A stretch of DNA of 64,000 bases from Microbacteriaceae bacterium PS02067 (GTDB lineage: Bacteria > Actinomycetota > Actinomycetes > Actinomycetales > Microbacteriaceae): positions 28,249-92,248 of the forward strand of contig JASCPG010000005.1 in NCBI GenBank assembly GCA_029960085.1, read 5' to 3'. Position 1 is the first letter of the stretch, and each line of letters opens with the position of its first letter. A program made the position numbers and the translations under genes. This document shows, piece by piece, positions 61,374 through 64,000 of the stretch. The notes beneath the pieces are model-generated. The model was given only the letters and a program-made list of their open reading frames with translations. It ran no database searches and was not told where the DNA came from.

Positions 61374-61895
61374 ATGCGCTCACGAAGCACAGCAGTCCTG
61401 TCCGTCGCCGCCCTCGCGGCGCTCGCCCTCGCCGGATGCTCCGCCGGATCGGCCGGCCCCGGAGCCTCCGCCACGAAGACCCCCGCCCCGGTCGTCGAGT
61501 CCTCGTACGCGTCGCCCGCCGCGGTCGGCGACCGCACCGGTATCGCCGGCGACGACCTTCAGGTATGGAGCGCGAGCGTCCCTGACAGCGGCGCCGCGGC
61601 GAGCCTCGGCGACCCCGAGGCGGGCAACGAGTGGGTCACCGTCAACGTCGCGCAGTGGGTCGCCGCGAGCGGCAAGACGGACGTCGACGCCGCTCCCGTG
61701 CTCCGCTCGACCGCTGACAAGGCGGTGGAGGGCAAGGCCGTGTCGCCGCGCGCCGTCGCCGTGCCGATGACCGAGGGCAAGCTCTACACCTTCGTGTGGA
61801 GCTTCCAGGTTCCCGAGGCATCCGCTGACGCGTCGACGCTCGTCCTCTGCACGAGCGCGGCCGACGACGCCGCGTGCTCGTCGATCGCGAAGTGA
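61374..61895 (+). CDS. Hypothetical lipoprotein
   Basis: 173 residues. Signal peptide with lipobox LAGC, a Pro/Thr-rich tether, then a beta-rich domain (LQVWSASVPDSGAAASL, EWVTVNVAQWVAAS, KLYTFVWSFQVPE) with two C-terminal cysteines. No known family. The ATG at 61374 was chosen because AGAGGTG lies 8 bases before it; a GTG three codons earlier is possible. Confidence 0.7.
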   Translation: MRSRSTAVLSVAALAALALAGCSAGSAGPGASATKTPAPVVESSYASPAAVGDRTGIAGDDLQVWSASVPDSGAAASLGDPEAGNEWVTVNVAQWVAASGKTDVDAAPVLRSTADKAVEGKAVSPRAVAVPMTEGKLYTFVWSFQVPEASADASTLVLCTSAADDAACSSIAK

Positions 61896-61918
61896 CCCGA
61901 GGCGTATAGCGCCCCATC

Positions 61919-61955
61919 CAGCGGCCCGCGCATCCGGAGGGATGCCGGGCCGCTG
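61919..61955. terminator. Bidirectional terminator
   Basis: CAGCGGCCCG pairs with CGGGCCGCTG, and the interior GCATCC/GGATGC extends the stem around a 4-base loop. It lies between convergent genes ending at 61895 and 61967. Confidence 0.8.
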
Positions 61956-61966
61956 CGGCGTTCTCG

Positions 61967-62365
61967 TCAGAGCGTGCGGTCGAAGTCGCCGCCGCGGGTG
62001 GACACGATGTCCTTGCCGAGCGGCATGAGCGAGATCGGGATCATCTTGAAGTCCGCGATCGCCATCGGGATGCCGATGATCGTGATGCACAGCGCGATGC
62101 CGCTCGTGAGGTGTGCGAGGGCGAGCCACCACCCCGCGAAGATGACCCAGATGACGTTCCCGAGGAACGACGCGACCCCGGCGGTCGGCTTCGCGACGAT
62201 CGTGCGGCCGAACGGCCAGATGACGTACCCGGCCGTGCGGAACGAGGCGATCGCCCACGGGATCGTGATGATCGGGATGCACAGCAGCACCCCCGCCACG
62301 ACGTAGCCGACGAACAGCCAGAAGCCCGCGAAGATCACCCAGATGATGTTGAGGATCGTGCGCAT
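61967..62365 (-). CDS. YccF-domain membrane protein
   Basis: 132 residues with two copies of the YccF repeat: ILNIIWVIFAGFWLFVGYVVAGVLLCIPIITIPWA and FLGNVIWVIFAGWWLALAHLTSGIALCITIIGIPMA. Four membrane segments. The ATG at 62365 matches the usual family N-terminus MRT; an ATG three codons upstream is in frame. Function unknown. Confidence 0.85.
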   Translation of the reverse strand: MRTILNIIWVIFAGFWLFVGYVVAGVLLCIPIITIPWAIASFRTAGYVIWPFGRTIVAKPTAGVASFLGNVIWVIFAGWWLALAHLTSGIALCITIIGIPMAIADFKMIPISLMPLGKDIVSTRGGDFDRTL

Positions 62366-62391
62366 GGCATCCATTCTCGCGCGTCCGCGCT

Positions 62392-62471
62392 CCGTATTCA
62401 GTCTCGCCGGGTTTGGAACGGGCTCGCAGGGCTGTGCTGAAGGATTCTCGGCGTGCGGAGACTGAATACGG
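62392..62471. repeat. Long palindrome, CGTATTCAGTC family, copy 2
   Basis: Perfect 14-bp outer arms, CCGTATTCAGTCTC (62392-62405) and GAGACTGAATACGG (62458-62471). The inner part is imperfect. The same outer core occurs at 20857-20948. It lies between two minus-strand genes. Confidence 0.8.
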
Positions 62472-62511
62472 CGGGGTCCCGGACGGGGCGCCGGGTGGTG
62501 CGGCAGCGGGC

Positions 62512-62955
62512 TCAGTCGACGGAGGCCGAGGCCCGATCCGACAGCGCGCGCTGGGCGCGGCGCAGCAGGCCCACGAGCCCGGTGATGAGCAGGAGCGCGC
62601 CGACGGCGAGCACGCCGTAGCCGACAGCGGCCGCAGGCGACAGATCCCCGACCCACGTGGACAGGTCGTCGAGTCGTCCGGCCCCGGAAGCGAGCCAGAT
62701 CCCCGCCGAAGCGAGCGCCGCGAGCGCGATCCCCCAGACGATCCCGGCCCAGCGGGTGCGCGGGCGCGGACCCGCGGATGCCTCGGATGCAGCGCCCGTG
62801 GCGGGCACCTGGGCATCGGCTGCCACCTCGGTCGTTTCGGCGGTGTTCGCCGCCATGACGCCCGGGGCGAGCCCGGCCGCCGGCGGCAGGAGGTCGGCGA
62901 GGGGTTCGGTGGGCTGGATGTCCGCGAGGGTTTCGGTGGGCTCGTCGTCGGTCAT
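62512..62955 (-). CDS. Small membrane protein downstream of the PspC-like gene
   Basis: 147 residues. A 65-residue acidic disordered N-terminus is followed by two membrane segments (AGIVWGIALAALASAGIWLASG and AAVGYGVLAVGALLLITGLVGLL) and a basic tail RRAQRAL. The ATG at 62955 overlaps the upstream stop (ATGA). No named family that I can assign. Confidence 0.65.
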   Translation of the reverse strand: MTDDEPTETLADIQPTEPLADLLPPAAGLAPGVMAANTAETTEVAADAQVPATGAASEASAGPRPRTRWAGIVWGIALAALASAGIWLASGAGRLDDLSTWVGDLSPAAAVGYGVLAVGALLLITGLVGLLRRAQRALSDRASASVD

Positions 62956-64000
62956 CGGGTGTCCTCTCCGGAGGTGACGGGCAGTTCGACGGCGATCCAT
63001 CCGGTCTGCTGGTCGATCACGAGCGTCTGCTCGGTGGTGATGCCGGCAGCATCGTCGATGGGCGCCGACGTGTAGGTTCCGACGGAGCGGACCCGCCCGT
63101 CCGCGAGCGATGTCGTCGTCAGGTCGGCCGCGTCGACGTCGAGCATCGCACCGTCGGCCCGCATGATGCTCAGCATGCCGGCGGGCGCCGTGACGTCCAG
63201 GTGCAGCGTGACGCCTCGCTCGAGCCGCACCCACGTCGTCCCGGTGCGCTTGACGATGTGGATCGGCTCATCGGCGTGGCCGTTGTTGATGAGCCAGACC
63301 GAGACATCGCCGTACGGCTGCACGAACGGGTGCTCGGCGGTCCACTTCTGCTGTTGCGCACCGTTGGAGATCCCGTACCCGCCGATGTGCAACGCGGTCA
63401 GCGCGGGGACGGCCGTCGCCGCGAGCCCGCCCGTGAGGAGCACCACGGTGACGAACGCGAGGAATCCGCTGCGACGACGAGCGATCCCCGCGGCGATCAT
63501 GCCGATCGCGGTGACGAGCGCGGCGACGAACAGGCCGCGGGCGCCCGCCAGCTCGGTCGCTCCGGTGACGGCCACGAGCGCACCCGCGACGATCGCGATA
63601 CCGAGCACCGTCGCGACGAACGCGAAGGGCGTGCGCGGGTTCGACGCCTTGCGGAGGCGCCGGCGTTCCGCGGCCTCCGCGGAGAACGCGGCGCCGCGGG
63701 CATGCCGCTCGAGGCGCGCCTGGTCGCGGGCGATCCGGGCGGCGTCCTGTTGCTGACGTCGCCACGCGTCGTCCTGCGCCTTCCACGCGGCGTGCTGCTC
63801 ACGCCAGGCGGCGTACTCGTCGGGTTGCTCCGTCGACGCCGGAGCCGCGTCGTCCGCGGCGATCGGCGCGTCGGTGGTCGTCGGGGCGGCGATCACGTCG
63901 GCGCAGTCGGGCGAGTCGACAGAGGAGAGGGAGGGGAGGGAGGAGGGGGTGGGTTGCGCGACTCCGGCCGCCTCCCCCCCCGAGGGGGCCGCGGGCCCGG
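62952..64000 (-). CDS. C-terminal part of a probable PspC-domain membrane protein (runs off the window)
   Basis: The frame is open to the window edge. The visible part has a Thr/Pro/Ser linker, a charged helix (YAAWREQHAAWKAQDDAWRRQQQ), about four membrane segments (FAFVATVLGIAIVAGALVAV onward) and a C-terminal beta-rich domain (VTLHLDVTAPAGMLSIM, TLVIDQQTGWIAVELPV). In Microbacteriaceae this layout follows an N-terminal PspC domain, which would lie beyond base 64000. A GTG at 63896 could be an internal start, but the upstream codons remain open and continue the same low-complexity linker. No PspC motif is visible inside the window. Confidence 0.55.
   Translation of the reverse strand, partial: GPAAPSGGEAAGVAQPTPSSLPSLSSVDSPDCADVIAAPTTTDAPIAADDAAPASTEQPDEYAAWREQHAAWKAQDDAWRRQQQDAARIARDQARLERHARGAAFSAEAAERRRLRKASNPRTPFAFVATVLGIAIVAGALVAVTGATELAGARGLFVAALVTAIGMIAAGIARRRSGFLAFVTVVLLTGGLAATAVPALTALHIGGYGISNGAQQQKWTAEHPFVQPYGDVSVWLINNGHADEPIHIVKRTGTTWVRLERGVTLHLDVTAPAGMLSIMRADGAMLDVDAADLTTTSLADGRVRSVGTYTSAPIDDAAGITTEQTLVIDQQTGWIAVELPVTSGEDTR

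Overview
The window looks like chromosome of a high-GC actinobacterium of the family Microbacteriaceae, most likely Microbacterium or a close relative. The evidence is the strong GC bias at third codon positions, frequent GTG and TTG starts, many genes whose start codon lies 6-7 bases after a TANNNT -10 box (leaderless transcripts), and the gene neighbourhoods glmS-acpS-alr-tsaE-tsaB-rimI-tsaD and guaB/guaB3/SURF1/DUF3817/guaA. No taxonomic search was run.

1-16.7 kb is an exopolysaccharide locus. It holds the end of a polymerase or ligase, an acyl-activating ligase / PLP decarboxylase / acyl carrier protein trio, a GNAT acyltransferase, four glycosyltransferases, a secreted beta-helix protein, a VanZ-like membrane protein, a five-gene operon with a deacetylase and an MFS transporter, and the initiating polyprenyl glycosylphosphotransferase. 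17.2-27.2 kb is housekeeping: glmS, acpS, alr, the t6A genes tsaE/tsaB/tsaD with rimI, a SAM methyltransferase, groES with a CIRCE operator, and rarD. 27.4-33.2 kb is a branched-chain amino-acid ABC system whose LivH-type permease carries an extra exported N-terminal domain. 33.4-42.8 kb holds the GMP genes guaB, guaB3 and guaA, with a DUF559 gene bracketed by two matching palindromes, a TMEM175-like channel, an ABC-F protein, SURF1 and DUF3817. 43-53 kb holds a BI-1 family protein, a phosphodiesterase, an ABC exporter, a large subtilase, small lipoproteins, an alpha/beta-hydrolase homologue lacking its nucleophile, and a MarR/VOC pair with two palindromic operators.

53.1-61.2 kb is the main accessory region. 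It runs from a displaced tRNA-3'-end-like repeat (53109-53129) to a tRNA-Met(CAT)-like cloverleaf (61132-61203), the layout left by integration into a tRNA 3' end. No integrase is visible. Inside are two plus-strand genes (a TPR/coiled-coil protein and a PLD-nuclease-like domain fused to a Ski2-type DEVH helicase) facing a translationally coupled AbiEi-AbiEii-NERD operon, plus a degenerate second AbiEi tail. I regard this as the best candidate for an undescribed defence module. 61.4-64 kb returns to ordinary genes: a lipoprotein, YccF, and two membrane proteins, the last running off the window.

Two genome-scale signals also appear: several families of long intergenic palindromes, and a recurrent word GGATGCC/GGCATCC that imposes otherwise unusual codons and recurs as inverted pairs in terminators.
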